Both the position numbers and the translations under genes were made by a program. A stretch of DNA of 64,000 nucleotides from Pelobacter seleniigenes DSM 18267 (GTDB lineage: Bacteria; Desulfobacterota; Desulfuromonadia; Desulfuromonadales; Geopsychrobacteraceae): NCBI RefSeq assembly GCF_000711225.1, contig NZ_JOMG01000004.1:124001-188000 (forward strand). Reading direction: 5' to 3'. Below are positions 1 to 9,571 of this stretch, one piece after another (the stretch's first letter is position 1; every line of letters starts with the position of its first letter). Under the pieces are notes generated by a model. The model was given only the letters and a program-made list of their open reading frames with translations, ran no database searches and was not told where the DNA came from.

Positions 1-1302
1 GCCCTGGTGCGCTTTCTGGCTGAGCGGGGTGCCATGGTTGCCCTGTCCGATCAACGGCGTCACGACCAATTGGCCGGGCTGGAGACGCTGCAGGATCTGC
101 CGGTACGCCTGGACCTGGGTGGTCACGACCTGTCCCTGTTCGAACAGGCCGACCTGGTCGCGGTCAGCCCCGGCGTGCCGCTGACCTGCCCGCCGCTGCA
201 GCGGGCTGCCTCCTGCAATATTCCCCTGCTCGGCGAGGTTGAAATCGCGGCCCGGGAAATCGACGTACCGATTATCGGTGTCACCGGAACCAACGGCAAA
301 TCGACCACCACCAGCCTGCTCGGTGAAATCCTGCAGGCCTGGGGGCAGCGGACTTTTGTCGGCGGTAATCTGGGCACGCCCCTGGTGCAGGCCTGCCGGG
401 ACGATTATGACCGGGTCGTGGTGGAGTTGTCCTCCTTTCAGTTGGAAACAATCGATCACTTTCACCCGGCTATCGGCCTGCTGTTGAATCTGAGCCCCGA
501 TCATCTCGACCGCTATGCGGATCTGGAGAGCTACTACCGGGCCAAGCTGAGGCTGTTCAAGAACATGACAGTGGCCGACTTCGCGGTGCTCAATGCCGAT
601 GATCCGGAGGTCTGCCGGTTGGCTGAGGACATTGCCGCCACCAAGGTCTGGTTTTCGGCCCGTGGACGCATGGTTGACGGGATGGTTCGGTTGGGCGAAC
701 GGCTGGTCTGGAACTGGCAGGGTGCCAGCGTGGAACTGCCCCTGCAGCCGTTGCAGCTGAGCGGCGAACATAACATCGAAAATGCCATGGCCGCCATGGT
801 TGCCGCCCTGCTGCAAGGGTGCCCGGCCGAGGTCGCCTGGCAGGCGGTCTGCGCTTTCCCCGGTCTGGAGCACCGCATGCAGCTGGTGCGGACCCTCAAC
901 GGCGTGCGTTGGATTAATGACTCGAAAGGGACCAATGTTGGCAGCGTGGTCAAAAGCCTGGCCGGTTTACAACCGGGCGCAACGCTGATTGCCGGAGGCA
1001 AGGATAAGGGCGGTTCCTATGCGCCGTTACGACCGCTGCTGGAAGCCAAAATCAAGCATCTGATCCTGATCGGCGAGGCGGCGCGGAAAATGGCGGAGGA
1101 ACTGGTGGGAACCTGCACCATCCGCATGGCCGCGGACCTGCCCACGGCGGTGCGCATGGCCCATGTTTTGACTGAGCCCGGTCATGAAGTGCTGCTGTCG
1201 CCGGCTTGCTCCAGTTATGACATGTTCCACAGCTACGAGGAACGCGGCCACGAGTTTGCGCGGCTGGTCTGCCAGCTGCCGGAAACGGAGACTTTCTCAT
1301 GA
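1..1302 (+). CDS. murD: UDP-N-acetylmuramoylalanine--D-glutamate ligase (5' end outside window)
   Basis: MurD adds D-glutamate to UDP-MurNAc-L-alanine in the cytoplasm, the second amino-acid step of peptidoglycan precursor synthesis. The reading frame is open from base 1, so the first few residues of the nucleotide-binding Rossmann part lie upstream; the GTG at 7 is internal, not a start. The Mur-ligase ATP loop GVTGTNGKSTTTS lies about 90 residues into the visible part, followed by the central-domain motif HNIENAMAA and the MurD-type C-terminal motif NDSKGTN. Visible length (about 433 residues) is close to the family's usual 450. The stop overlaps the ftsW start (ATGA at 1299-1302), so the two are probably translationally coupled. 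Identification is secure. Confidence 0.97.
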   Translation, partial: ALVRFLAERGAMVALSDQRRHDQLAGLETLQDLPVRLDLGGHDLSLFEQADLVAVSPGVPLTCPPLQRAASCNIPLLGEVEIAAREIDVPIIGVTGTNGKSTTTSLLGEILQAWGQRTFVGGNLGTPLVQACRDDYDRVVVELSSFQLETIDHFHPAIGLLLNLSPDHLDRYADLESYYRAKLRLFKNMTVADFAVLNADDPEVCRLAEDIAATKVWFSARGRMVDGMVRLGERLVWNWQGASVELPLQPLQLSGEHNIENAMAAMVAALLQGCPAEVAWQAVCAFPGLEHRMQLVRTLNGVRWINDSKGTNVGSVVKSLAGLQPGATLIAGGKDKGGSYAPLRPLLEAKIKHLILIGEAARKMAEELVGTCTIRMAADLPTAVRMAHVLTEPGHEVLLSPACSSYDMFHSYEERGHEFARLVCQLPETETFS

Positions 1303-2402
1303 TGCTGCGCCGCGATGTCGATACCTCATTGCTGGTTCTGACCGTCGCACTGACCTGCATCGGCGTGGTGATGATCTATTCCTCCTCGGCGATTATGGCT
1401 GAAGAGCGCTTTCATGATGGCTTTTACTTTCTCAAACGGCAGCTGGTTTATACCCTGGTCGGCTTTATCCTGATGGCTGCGGCGACCTATTTCAAATACC
1501 AGAACTGGCGCAAACTGGCGGTGCCGGCGCTGTTGGGGAGCATTTTCCTGCTGCTGTTGCTGTTTATCCCAGGGGTCGGCGTGCGGGTTGGCGGCGCTCT
1601 GCGCTGGCTGCGGATTCCCGGCCTGACCCTGCAGCCTGCGGAATTGGTCAAATTGTCGATGGTGCTGTACCTGGCCCATTCGCTGACCCGGAAAAAAGAA
1701 AAGGTCCGCTCTTTGAGCAAAGGCTATCTGCCTTACATGATCGTCCTTGGACTGCTCTTGGCGATGCTGCTGAAACAGCCGGACCTGGGCAGCGCCATGA
1801 TCATCGCTGGGGTGGCCCTTGGTATGCTGATTGTCGCCGGGGTGCGCTGGCAGTACATCGGGCTGACCGTGCTGATGTCCCTGCCGGTTCTCTACTTCCT
1901 GGTCATGCAGGTCGATTATCGGCGGCGGCGGATTCTGGCTTTCCTCAACCCCTGGGAAGATCCTTTCGACACCGGGTTCCAGATCATTCAGAGCCTGGTC
2001 GCTTTCGGCAATGGCGGGATCTTTGGGCAGGGCCTGGGGATCGGTGAACAGAAGCTGTTTTACCTCCCGGAGGCCCATACCGATTTCATCTTTTCGGTGA
2101 TCGGTGAAGAATTGGGCCTGGTCGGGGTGCTGGTGGTCGCGGCGTTGTTTTTGACGATGGTGCTGTGTGGCATTCGCATCGCGCTGAAATGCACCGATCC
2201 TTTCGGACGCAATCTCGCCTTTGGGCTGACGCTGCTCCTCGGATTGGAGGCGTTTGTTAATCTATCGGTCTGCATGGGCTTGCTGCCGACCAAGGGGTTG
2301 GCCCTGCCGTTTATTTCCTACGGTGGTACCAGCCTGGTGGTCTGCCTGGTTTCGGTCGGCATTTTGTTGAATATCTCTTCGAGCACGGGAGGCCAACCAT
2401 GA
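1299..2402 (+). CDS. ftsW: Septal peptidoglycan glycosyltransferase FtsW (SEDS family)
   Basis: FtsW is the SEDS-family membrane enzyme that polymerises lipid II at the division septum with its partner class B penicillin-binding protein. The 367-residue protein is almost entirely hydrophobic segments, about ten predicted membrane helices. It carries SEDS landmarks: the GVRVGGALRWLRIPGLTLQPAELVK-type stretch around residues 85-110, the KQPDLGSAM segment, and near the C-terminus LPFISYGGTS. It overlaps murD by four bases at its start and murG by four bases at its end (ATGA at 2399-2402). RodA is the close relative, but the position between murD and murG settles it as FtsW. Confidence 0.96.
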   Translation: MMLRRDVDTSLLVLTVALTCIGVVMIYSSSAIMAEERFHDGFYFLKRQLVYTLVGFILMAAATYFKYQNWRKLAVPALLGSIFLLLLLFIPGVGVRVGGALRWLRIPGLTLQPAELVKLSMVLYLAHSLTRKKEKVRSLSKGYLPYMIVLGLLLAMLLKQPDLGSAMIIAGVALGMLIVAGVRWQYIGLTVLMSLPVLYFLVMQVDYRRRRILAFLNPWEDPFDTGFQIIQSLVAFGNGGIFGQGLGIGEQKLFYLPEAHTDFIFSVIGEELGLVGVLVVAALFLTMVLCGIRIALKCTDPFGRNLAFGLTLLLGLEAFVNLSVCMGLLPTKGLALPFISYGGTSLVVCLVSVGILLNISSSTGGQP

Positions 2403-3475
2403 AACTGCTGCTGGCCGGAGGAGGCACCGGGGGGCACTTGTTTCCGGCCGTGGCACTGGCCCAGCACCTGCTCGACCAGGAGCCTGACAGCCAGGTCCTG
2501 TTTGTCGGCACCAGTCAGGGGTTGGAACAGCGGATGCTGCCGAAACTCGGGTTGCCGCTGGCCACCGTTGACATGGTCGGCGTGGTCGGGCGGGGCTGGC
2601 AGGGACGCTTTGAAATGATTCCCAAGTTGCTGAAAAGTTTCCGCCAGGCACGGCGGATTTTGCGGGATTTCAACCCGGATCTGGTGATCGGGGTCGGCGG
2701 CTATGCCTCGGTGCCGGTCCTGCTGGCGGCGAAGACCGGTGGCATTCCCTACCTGATTCATGAGCAGAATGCTTTGCCGGGGCTCAGTAACCGCTTGCTG
2801 GGCAAAGGGGCCAGACGCATTTGCCTGTCGTTTCAGGAAAGTGCGGGCAGCTTTCCGGCCGAGCGCGTGGTGGTGACCGGTAATCCGTTGCGCCAGGGGT
2901 TGGAAGATGTTCCGGCGCTGCTGCCCGAACCCGGCAAGCTGCTGATTTTCGGCGGTAGCCGTGGCGCTCGCGCCATCAATCAGACGGTTATGGCCATGTT
3001 GCCGTTAATGAAGGAGTGGCCGGGTCGCCCGGAGTTTCTGCATCAGACCGGAGAAGAGGATTTTGCCCAGGTTCGCCAGGCCTATCAGGACGCCGGACTT
3101 GATCCGGCTCAGGTGATTCCGTTCATTGACGATATGGCGGCAGCCTATCGGGACGCCAGCCTGGTGGTCTGTCGGGCCGGCGCCACCACGCTGGCCGAAC
3201 TGGCAGCGACCGGCCGTCCGGCGATCCTGATCCCGTTTCCGTTTGCGGCGGCGGATCACCAGACCTCGAATGCCCGCGCTTTTGACCGCAAAGGAGCGGC
3301 CGAGCTGTTGCCCCAGACCGAACTGAACGCCGAAACCCTGGCCATGAGAGTGCAGATTCTGTTTAACGACCGGGAACGTCTGCAGTTGATGGCTGAGAAC
3401 AGCCGTTTGCTCGGCAGCCCGGGGGCGGCACAGCGCATCCTGACGGAATGCCGCAAGTTGTTGGAACGTAAATGA
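2399..3475 (+). CDS. murG: UDP-GlcNAc:undecaprenyl-pyrophosphoryl-MurNAc-pentapeptide transferase
   Basis: MurG converts lipid I to lipid II at the inner face of the cytoplasmic membrane by adding GlcNAc. It is a GT-B fold glycosyltransferase of 358 residues, the family's usual size. The N-terminal glycine loop LLAGGGTGGHLFPA is at residues 3-16. The acceptor-site segment IGVGGYASVPV and the loop IHEQNALPG follow, and the donor-binding half has GGSRGARAIN and RAGATTLAELA. The start overlaps the ftsW stop; murC begins 15 bases after the stop. Nothing is unusual. Confidence 0.97.
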   Translation: MKLLLAGGGTGGHLFPAVALAQHLLDQEPDSQVLFVGTSQGLEQRMLPKLGLPLATVDMVGVVGRGWQGRFEMIPKLLKSFRQARRILRDFNPDLVIGVGGYASVPVLLAAKTGGIPYLIHEQNALPGLSNRLLGKGARRICLSFQESAGSFPAERVVVTGNPLRQGLEDVPALLPEPGKLLIFGGSRGARAINQTVMAMLPLMKEWPGRPEFLHQTGEEDFAQVRQAYQDAGLDPAQVIPFIDDMAAAYRDASLVVCRAGATTLAELAATGRPAILIPFPFAAADHQTSNARAFDRKGAAELLPQTELNAETLAMRVQILFNDRERLQLMAENSRLLGSPGAAQRILTECRKLLERK

Positions 3476-3490
3476 GAAGGAGACCGGTTC

Positions 3491-4879
3491 ATGTACGGAC
3501 GGATTAAAAAAATACATTTTGTCGGCATCGGCGGTATCGGCATGAGCGGAATCGCCGAGTTGCTGCTCAACCAGGGCTATCATGTGTCCGGTTCAGACCT
3601 GCGCGATTCCGATACGACCCGCAGACTTGCCGAACTGGGCGGGGAGATCGTCATCGGCCACCAGGCCGAAAATGTCCATGATGTCGATGTGGTGGTGACC
3701 TCCACCGCGGTCAAGGCCACCAATCCGGAGGTCGTGGAAGCCAACCGGCAGCATGTCGCAGTGATTCCGCGGGCGGAGATGCTGGCGGAACTGATGCGCA
3801 TGAAGTACGGCATCGCCATCGCCGGAACCCACGGCAAGACCACCACCACCAGTATGATGTCGGTGGTGCTGCATCATGCCGGGATCGATCCCACAGCGGT
3901 CATCGGCGGCAAGCTGGATGTGTTCGGCTCCAACGCCAAATTGGGACGGGGCAAGTTCCTGGTTGCGGAGGCGGACGAGTCGGACGGGTCGTTCATGCAC
4001 CTGTCGCCAACCATTGCCGTGGTGACCAATATTGATGCCGATCACCTCGATTTTTATTCGGGAATTGACGAGATTAAGCAGATTTTTATCAATTTCATCA
4101 ACAAGGTGCCGTTTTACGGTCGGGCAGTGTTGTGTCTGGAAGACCGCAACGTGCAGGAGATCCTGCCCGAGGTCAAGAAACGTTACACGACCTACGGATT
4201 TACGCCGCAGGCCGACTTTTACGCCGACGACATCCGTCATCGCCAGGGGCGAACCAGTTTCAACGCTTTTTACAAAGGGCAGGAGTTGGGGCGAATTTCT
4301 TTCCGCATGCCGGGGCGGCACAATGTTCTCAACGCCCTGGCGGTTATCGCCGTTGCCCATGAACTGGAGATCCCTTTTCAGACCGTTATCGGCGGGTTCC
4401 GCAACTTCGGCGGATTGCAGCGGCGGTTTCAGCTGCGCGAAGAAGTCAACGGGGTCATGCTGATCGACGATTACGGCCATCATCCGGCTGAAATCCGCGC
4501 TACCCTCGGGGCGGCCAAGAGTGGCTGGAATAAACGAATCATCGCAGTGTTTCAACCCCATCGCTTCAGTCGAACCGCGGCACTATTCGAAGATTTTCTG
4601 ACCGCGTTCTATCAGGCCGACCATCTGGTGGTCACCGATGTCTATGCGGCCGGGGAGGATCCGATTGAAGGAGCGACCGGCGCTGCCCTGGCCGCCGGCA
4701 TAGCCGACCACGGCCACAAAGAGGTGACCTACCTGGCGTCTCTGGAAGAGGTCAGTGACCATGTCGCCGGACTGGTTGAAGCGGGGGATATGGTGGTGAC
4801 TCTGGGGGCGGGCAACGTCAACCAGGTTTGCGCCCTGGTGGCCGAGCGGCTCAGGAACAAGGAGACCCGTTTTGAATGA
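3491..4879 (+). CDS. murC: UDP-N-acetylmuramate--L-alanine ligase
   Basis: MurC attaches L-alanine to UDP-MurNAc, the first amino-acid step of the precursor pathway. The 462-residue protein has the N-terminal nucleotide-binding motif [15 protein letters not shown], the ATP loop [11 protein letters not shown] around residue 117, the central EADESDGSF and the C-terminal [10 protein letters not shown] motif typical of MurC. An AGAAGGAG ribosome-binding site ends eight bases before the ATG. The gene overlaps the start of ddl by eight bases. In many relatives murB follows murC directly, or the two are fused; here murB is missing and the C-terminus of MurC is of ordinary length, so there is no fusion either. 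Confidence 0.97.
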   Translation: MYGRIKKIHFVGIGGIGMSGIAELLLNQGYHVSGSDLRDSDTTRRLAELGGEIVIGHQAENVHDVDVVVTSTAVKATNPEVVEANRQHVAVIPRAEMLAELMRMKYGIAIAGTHGKTTTTSMMSVVLHHAGIDPTAVIGGKLDVFGSNAKLGRGKFLVAEADESDGSFMHLSPTIAVVTNIDADHLDFYSGIDEIKQIFINFINKVPFYGRAVLCLEDRNVQEILPEVKKRYTTYGFTPQADFYADDIRHRQGRTSFNAFYKGQELGRISFRMPGRHNVLNALAVIAVAHELEIPFQTVIGGFRNFGGLQRRFQLREEVNGVMLIDDYGHHPAEIRATLGAAKSGWNKRIIAVFQPHRFSRTAALFEDFLTAFYQADHLVVTDVYAAGEDPIEGATGAALAAGIADHGHKEVTYLASLEEVSDHVAGLVEAGDMVVTLGAGNVNQVCALVAERLRNKETRFE

Positions 4880-5807
4880 GTTGAACACCGGCCGCATGCG
4901 TGGCAAGAAGATCGGCGTGCTGCTGGGGGGCTTGTCCGCAGAACGCGAAATATCGCTGAAAACCGGAACCGCCGCATTAACTGCGCTGCGTGAATTGGGC
5001 TACGATGCCGTGCCCATCGACGCCGGCACCGACCTGCCCGAACAACTTCGCCAAAGCGGGGTTGAGGTCGCCTTTATCGCTCTGCACGGCCGCTTCGGTG
5101 AAGACGGCCGGGTTCAGGGTCTGCTGGAGATGATGCAGATTCCCTACACGGGGAGCGGGGTCATGGCCTCCAGCATCGCCATTGACAAAGTGGTGACCAA
5201 GCAGCTGTTGCTCTTTCATGAGCTGCCCACGCCGGGGTTTGATTTTATCCGCCCCGGAGATTCGATTGCCGATCTGCAGGCGCGTTGTCAGCAGCTGCCG
5301 TTGATCGTCAAACCTTCACGAGAGGGATCGACCATCGGCATCACCATCGCCCGGACCGCAGACGTGCTTCGGCAGGGGATTGCTGCTGCTGCCGAACTCG
5401 ACGGAACCGTGCTGGTGGAAGATTTCATCGACGGGGATGAGCTGACCGTATCGGTGCTGAATGGCAAAGCCCTGCCGATCATCAAGATCGTTCCCAAGAG
5501 CGGTTTTTATGATTACCAGGCCAAGTATTTCTCCGGCGATACCGCCTATCTGCTGCCCGCACCCATTGATGCGGAAGTTTATCAGCAGGTCCAGCGGGCC
5601 GCCGAAGCCGCTTATCGGGCCCTCGGTTGTCGAGGTGCCGCCCGGGTCGATTTCATGCTGCGGGAGCGTGAATACTATTGCATCGAAGTCAATACCATTC
5701 CGGGGATGACCGAAACCAGCCTGCTGCCCAAGGCCGCTGCGGCCGCGGGGATCGCCTTTCCGCAGCTGGTTGAAATGTTGTTGGACGACGCGGATCTGGA
5801 CAAATAA
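4872..5807 (+). CDS. ddl: D-alanine--D-alanine ligase
   Basis: Ddl joins two D-alanines to give the terminal dipeptide of the peptidoglycan stem. The ATP-grasp protein has the N-terminal [16 protein letters not shown] motif, the [11 protein letters not shown] loop (about residues 151-161) and the C-terminal catalytic block [17 protein letters not shown] chose the TTG at 4872 because GGAG at 4861-4864 is spaced seven bases before it. The alternative ATG at 4896 has no ribosome-binding site but would also leave the whole enzyme intact. It overlaps murC by eight bases and is followed eleven bases later by ftsQ. Confidence 0.95.
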   Translation: MNELNTGRMRGKKIGVLLGGLSAEREISLKTGTAALTALRELGYDAVPIDAGTDLPEQLRQSGVEVAFIALHGRFGEDGRVQGLLEMMQIPYTGSGVMASSIAIDKVVTKQLLLFHELPTPGFDFIRPGDSIADLQARCQQLPLIVKPSREGSTIGITIARTADVLRQGIAAAAELDGTVLVEDFIDGDELTVSVLNGKALPIIKIVPKSGFYDYQAKYFSGDTAYLLPAPIDAEVYQQVQRAAEAAYRALGCRGAARVDFMLREREYYCIEVNTIPGMTETSLLPKAAAAAGIAFPQLVEMLLDDADLDK

Positions 5808-5818
5808 GAGTTGAGACC

Positions 5819-6667
5819 ATGCGTGATCTGAAAAGTCATCAACAGAAGACCAGGAAAGTGCGCAGGAATCGCCGCAAGCAGGAGCGCAAGCCCCTCGAAG
5901 TGCGTAAATTCCTGCATCGCGCTTTACGTGTCGGGGTGGCCCTGTTCAGCGCCGCTTTAGTGGTGGTGGGCGGGTTCTTCCTGGTCCAGCTGCTGATGGC
6001 TTCGGACATGTTTCGCATCGACACTATCGATGTGACCGGCAATACCCGGCTGACTCGGGAACAGATCGTGCTGTTGTCGGATATTGAGCCCGGGGTCAAT
6101 ACTTTCAGCCTGGATCTGGGCATGATCGGGCACAAAATCGAGGAAAACCCCTGGGTAAAGCAAGCCCGGGTGCAGCGGATTTTTCCGCGCCAGGTCAAAA
6201 TTACCCTGGTTGAACGTAAGCCGGTGGCGATTATCAACCTCGGCTACCTGTATTACCTTGATGACCATGGCGAGATTTTCAAGGTCCTGGACAGCAGCGA
6301 CCAACTGGATTTTCCGGTGGTGACGGGATTCGATTATGAGCGTGCCCAGCAGCATGAAACTGAATATGCCCAGTTGCTGAAGCAGATTGTGACGCTGATT
6401 GCCGATCTGAAGCAACGCAAGACCCTCAATCTGGCACAGGTCTCGGAAATTCACCGGACCGCTGAAAACGGTCTGACCCTGTTGACCATGAACGGCGGCG
6501 TCGCCATTAAGCTGGGCTGGGACCATTTTGCCAGGAAGATCGATCGCCTGGAACAGATTTATGCCCAGCTGCAGCCCAAGCTGCCGATCCTCGATTACAT
6601 AGATCTCAATGTTGATGAAAAAGTCATTGTTCGAATACAACGGTCGAAAACTTCGGCCAAAAGCTGA
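5819..6667 (+). CDS. ftsQ: Cell division protein FtsQ
   Basis: FtsQ is a bitopic divisome protein linking cytoplasmic and periplasmic components (partners FtsB and FtsL). The 282-residue protein starts with a strongly basic cytoplasmic tail of about 35 residues. One membrane helix follows (roughly residues 38-60), then a POTRA domain beginning near MFRIDTIDVTGNTRLTREQI, and then the FtsQ domain with the LVERKPVAIINL strand. Position between ddl and ftsA is the classical one. The fast-evolving C-terminal half is recognised mainly by context and length. Confidence 0.93.
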   Translation: MRDLKSHQQKTRKVRRNRRKQERKPLEVRKFLHRALRVGVALFSAALVVVGGFFLVQLLMASDMFRIDTIDVTGNTRLTREQIVLLSDIEPGVNTFSLDLGMIGHKIEENPWVKQARVQRIFPRQVKITLVERKPVAIINLGYLYYLDDHGEIFKVLDSSDQLDFPVVTGFDYERAQQHETEYAQLLKQIVTLIADLKQRKTLNLAQVSEIHRTAENGLTLLTMNGGVAIKLGWDHFARKIDRLEQIYAQLQPKLPILDYIDLNVDEKVIVRIQRSKTSAKS

Positions 6668-6682
6668 TACCAAGGGGGTGTC

Positions 6683-7912
6683 ATGAGCAAGAAAACTGAA
6701 AATTTGATCGTCGGCCTGGATATCGGGACCACCAAGATCTGTTGCATTGTCGGCAACATGACGGAGGACGGTCTGGAGATTGTCGGTATCGGTACCAGCC
6801 CGTCAAAGGGATTGCGCAAAGGTGTGGTCATCAATATTGAAAGTACTGTCGCCGCAATCCAGAAAGCGATTCGCGAAGCTGAACTGATGGCCGGCTGCGA
6901 GATCAAATCGGTTTACGCAGGAATTGCCGGCGGTCACATCAAGGGGCTCAATTCCCAAGGGGTGATTGCCATCAAGAACCGCGAGGTCACCACCGAAGAT
7001 TTGCAGCGGGTTATCGATGCGGCAAAAGCGATAGCGATACCGATGGACCGCGAAGTTCTGCATATTCTGCCCCAGGAATTCATCATCGATGATCAGGACG
7101 GCATCCGCGAACCCTTGGGGATGAGCGGGGTCCGCCTGGAAGCCAAGGTCCATATCGTGACCGGTGCGGTGGCCAGCGCCCAGAATATCATTAAGAGCTG
7201 TAACCGGGCCGGGGCGGATGTCGCCGATATCGTTCTGGAGCAACTGGCCAGCAGCGAGGCGGTGCTCTCCCCGGATGAAAAGGAGCTCGGGGTGGCCCTG
7301 GTTGATATCGGCGGCGGAACCGCCGACATCGCCATCTTCTCGGAAGGGGCGATCAAGCATACCTCGGTCCTCTCCATCGGCGGCGACCACCTGACCAATG
7401 ACATCGCCGTCGGCCTGCGCACCCCCATGGCGGAAGCTGAGAAGATCAAACAGGCTTATGGCTGCTGCCTGACCTCCATGGTCGGCAAGGATGAAACCAT
7501 CGAAGTCCCTTCGGTGGGCGGGCGCGAACCACGCATTCTGTCCCGGCAGCTGCTGGCCGAGATCCTTGAGCCGCGGGTGGAAGAAATCTTTTCCCTGGTC
7601 AACCGGGAGATTATCAAGAGCGGTTACGAGGATCTGATCGCTTCCGGCGTGGTCATCACCGGCGGCAGTGCCATTCTGCCGGGGATGCCGGAGCTGGCCG
7701 AACAGGTCTTCAATCTTCCGGTGCGGCGTGGAAAACCCTTGAATATCGGTGGGTTGGTTGATGTTGTTGCCTCGCCCATCTATGCCACCGGAGTCGGCCT
7801 GGTCAAGCATGGCAGCATGAACACCAAGGTGCAGACCTTCAAAGCGGGTGATGCCAACCTGTTTGAGCGGGTTTCACGCCGGATGAAGGAATGGTTCAGT
7901 GAGTTTTTCTGA
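6683..7912 (+). CDS. ftsA: Cell division protein FtsA
   Basis: FtsA is the actin-like ATPase that anchors FtsZ filaments to the inner membrane and recruits later divisome proteins. The 409-residue protein has the actin-fold phosphate-1 loop GLDIGTTKICCIVG near the N-terminus, the phosphate-2 motif VDIGGGTADIAIF around residue 210 and the adenosine motif VITGGSAILPGM near residue 325. Its last dozen residues (RRMKEWFSEFF) form the expected amphipathic membrane-targeting helix. An AAGGGGGTG ribosome-binding site precedes the ATG. Confidence 0.97.
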   Translation: MSKKTENLIVGLDIGTTKICCIVGNMTEDGLEIVGIGTSPSKGLRKGVVINIESTVAAIQKAIREAELMAGCEIKSVYAGIAGGHIKGLNSQGVIAIKNREVTTEDLQRVIDAAKAIAIPMDREVLHILPQEFIIDDQDGIREPLGMSGVRLEAKVHIVTGAVASAQNIIKSCNRAGADVADIVLEQLASSEAVLSPDEKELGVALVDIGGGTADIAIFSEGAIKHTSVLSIGGDHLTNDIAVGLRTPMAEAEKIKQAYGCCLTSMVGKDETIEVPSVGGREPRILSRQLLAEILEPRVEEIFSLVNREIIKSGYEDLIASGVVITGGSAILPGMPELAEQVFNLPVRRGKPLNIGGLVDVVASPIYATGVGLVKHGSMNTKVQTFKAGDANLFERVSRRMKEWFSEFF

Positions 7913-8034
7913 TAAATAATTATTATATAATTACTTGTCTATTTAGTTGAATTTTGGTAACTTATAGTAACTTGTATATAACCAGTTTTCGGGGTCGCGG
8001 AGAAACCGGAAACACAGCAACAGGGGAGGGCATT
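7913..8034 (+). promoter_or_regulatory. AT-rich leader between ftsA and ftsZ, probable ftsZ promoter
   Basis: This 122-base stretch is far more AT-rich than its surroundings and is the largest gap inside the division cluster, so an ftsZ-proximal promoter is plausible. A TTGTCT and a TAACTT separated by 17 bases, and a TATATA at about 7974-7979, resemble sigma-70 elements, but none matches the consensus well. The leader ends in a GGGGAGGG ribosome-binding site just before the chosen ftsZ start. Confidence 0.35.
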
Positions 8035-9240
8035 ATGCCTAATCAAGAGGGAGTCATGTTTCAGTTTGAAGAGAATCTCGATCAGGTTGCGAGAATCAAA
8101 GTGATCGGCGTCGGTGGTGGCGGAGGCAATGCCGTTAACACCATGATCCGCTGCAAGGTCGACGGGGTCGAATTTCTTGCGGCCAACACCGATGCACAAG
8201 CGCTCCGCAAAAGCGAAGCGTCCATGAAAATTCAGCTTGGTTCCGGACTGACCAAAGGGCTCGGAGCGGGCGCCAATCCGGAAATCGGTCGTCAGGCTGC
8301 GGAGGAGGACCTGTCCCGCCTGGTCGAATTGTTCACCGGTGCCGATATGATCTTTGTTGCTGCCGGGATGGGCGGTGGGACCGGAACCGGTGCCGCACCG
8401 GTCATTGCCAAGGCTGCCAAAGAGGCCGGGGCGCTGACCGTTGGGGTGGTGACCAAACCCTTCTCCCGGGAAGGTCGGCAACGCATGCAGCGCGCCGATG
8501 AAGGGATCGCCCAATTGCGTGAGGTGGTTGATTCGCTGGTGGTGATTCCCAACGATCGCCTGCTCGGCCTGGCTGGTAAAAACATGAGCATCCTGGATGC
8601 CTTCAAGCCCGCCGACGATGTGCTGCGGCAGGCGGTGCAGGGGATTTCAGATCTGATTACCACCGAAGGCCTGATCAACGTCGACTTTGCCGACGTGCGC
8701 ACCGTCATGAGTAACCGCGGTATGGCCATGATGGGGATCGGTATGGCCGAAGGCGAACGCCGCGCTGCCGAAGCCGCCCACAGTGCCATCAGCAGCCCGT
8801 TGTTGGAAGAGGTCGATATCTCCGGCGCCATGGGTGTGCTGGTCAATATCTCCGGTTCGTCCAACATGACCATGGAAGAATTTGAAGAAGCCTCCACCAT
8901 CATTCATGAAAAAGTCCACGAAGACGCCAATATCATTGTCGGTCTGGTCATCGACGAAAGCCTTGGCGATAACATCAAGATCACCGCGATAGCGACCGGT
9001 TTCGGCGACCCTCAGGAAGAAAAGAAGAAGGTCTCCGACATCATTGATCAACGTGCCCAGATGTTGGCCCAGGCCAGCAGCAAGATCGATCTTGACATCC
9101 CGACCCATATTCGTAATCAACAACCGACCGGCGTCCCTTACGGCCGCAGGACCCGCGATCTGCCCAGCCAGCCGCGTGATCTGTTTGTTGACGACGAGCA
9201 GTTTGATATCCCGACCTTTCTCAGACGTCGGGTTGATTGA
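8035..9240 (+). CDS. ftsZ: Cell division protein FtsZ
   Basis: FtsZ is the tubulin-like GTPase that assembles the Z ring. The GTP-binding signature [13 protein letters not shown] is clear, as are [15 protein letters not shown] near the N-terminus and the [12 protein letters not shown]7-loop region. The C-terminal linker is short and ends in DIPTFLRRR, the conserved peptide that binds FtsA and other anchors. I chose the ATG at 8035 because AGGGGAGG is spaced five bases upstream. The ATG at 8056, which starts MFQFEEN as in many relatives and has its own AAGAGG, is equally possible; the open frame reaches back to 7954 but that part looks like leader. Last gene of the cluster, followed by a strong terminator. 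Confidence 0.97.
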   Translation: MPNQEGVMFQFEENLDQVARIKVIGVGGGGGNAVNTMIRCKVDGVEFLAANTDAQALRKSEASMKIQLGSGLTKGLGAGANPEIGRQAAEEDLSRLVELFTGADMIFVAAGMGGGTGTGAAPVIAKAAKEAGALTVGVVTKPFSREGRQRMQRADEGIAQLREVVDSLVVIPNDRLLGLAGKNMSILDAFKPADDVLRQAVQGISDLITTEGLINVDFADVRTVMSNRGMAMMGIGMAEGERRAAEAAHSAISSPLLEEVDISGAMGVLVNISGSSNMTMEEFEEASTIIHEKVHEDANIIVGLVIDESLGDNIKITAIATGFGDPQEEKKKVSDIIDQRAQMLAQASSKIDLDIPTHIRNQQPTGVPYGRRTRDLPSQPRDLFVDDEQFDIPTFLRRRVD

Positions 9241-9344
9241 TTCGTCCCGTTTTTTACATCGATCCTGTTATTTTCTGCACTGCCTTGCAGATGCATTGAA
9301 AGAGTATTGCCTCTGTCATGAACGCCGGTTCTCCGCCCGGCAGA

Positions 9345-9362
9345 TGTACAGCAGTCTGTACA
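9345..9362. repeat. Perfect 18-bp palindrome downstream of ftsZ
   Basis: TGTACAG and CTGTACA flank a four-base centre (CAGT). The site sits about 105 bases after the ftsZ stop and before the terminator hairpin. Its symmetry fits a dimeric regulator's operator, but no promoter is evident beside it, so its function is unknown. Confidence 0.4.
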
Positions 9363-9393
9363 TTGTTATGTACTCCCGACGACTCCCTCGTCC

Positions 9394-9424
9394 AAGGGGC
9401 CATTGTGGCCCCTTTTCTTTTTTT
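9394..9424 (+). terminator. Rho-independent terminator of the division cluster
   Basis: A perfect nine-base-pair stem (AAGGGGCCA / TGGCCCCTT) with a three-base loop is followed directly by a T-rich run. It lies about 155 bases after the ftsZ stop and should end the long dcw transcript before the kinase gene. Confidence 0.9.
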
Positions 9425-9571
9425 CTGTGCAATGGTTTAATATAAGCGTCTTGTCTGCTCGATGCCCACTTGGCCGTTCTCCAGGTGAGAGGAACGGATG
9501 TTCCACGGCGATCTGTTGCTACGCCCTGATCATTCAAGGGAAGCTCTTATATTGTTCTGATGGGAGGGAAC

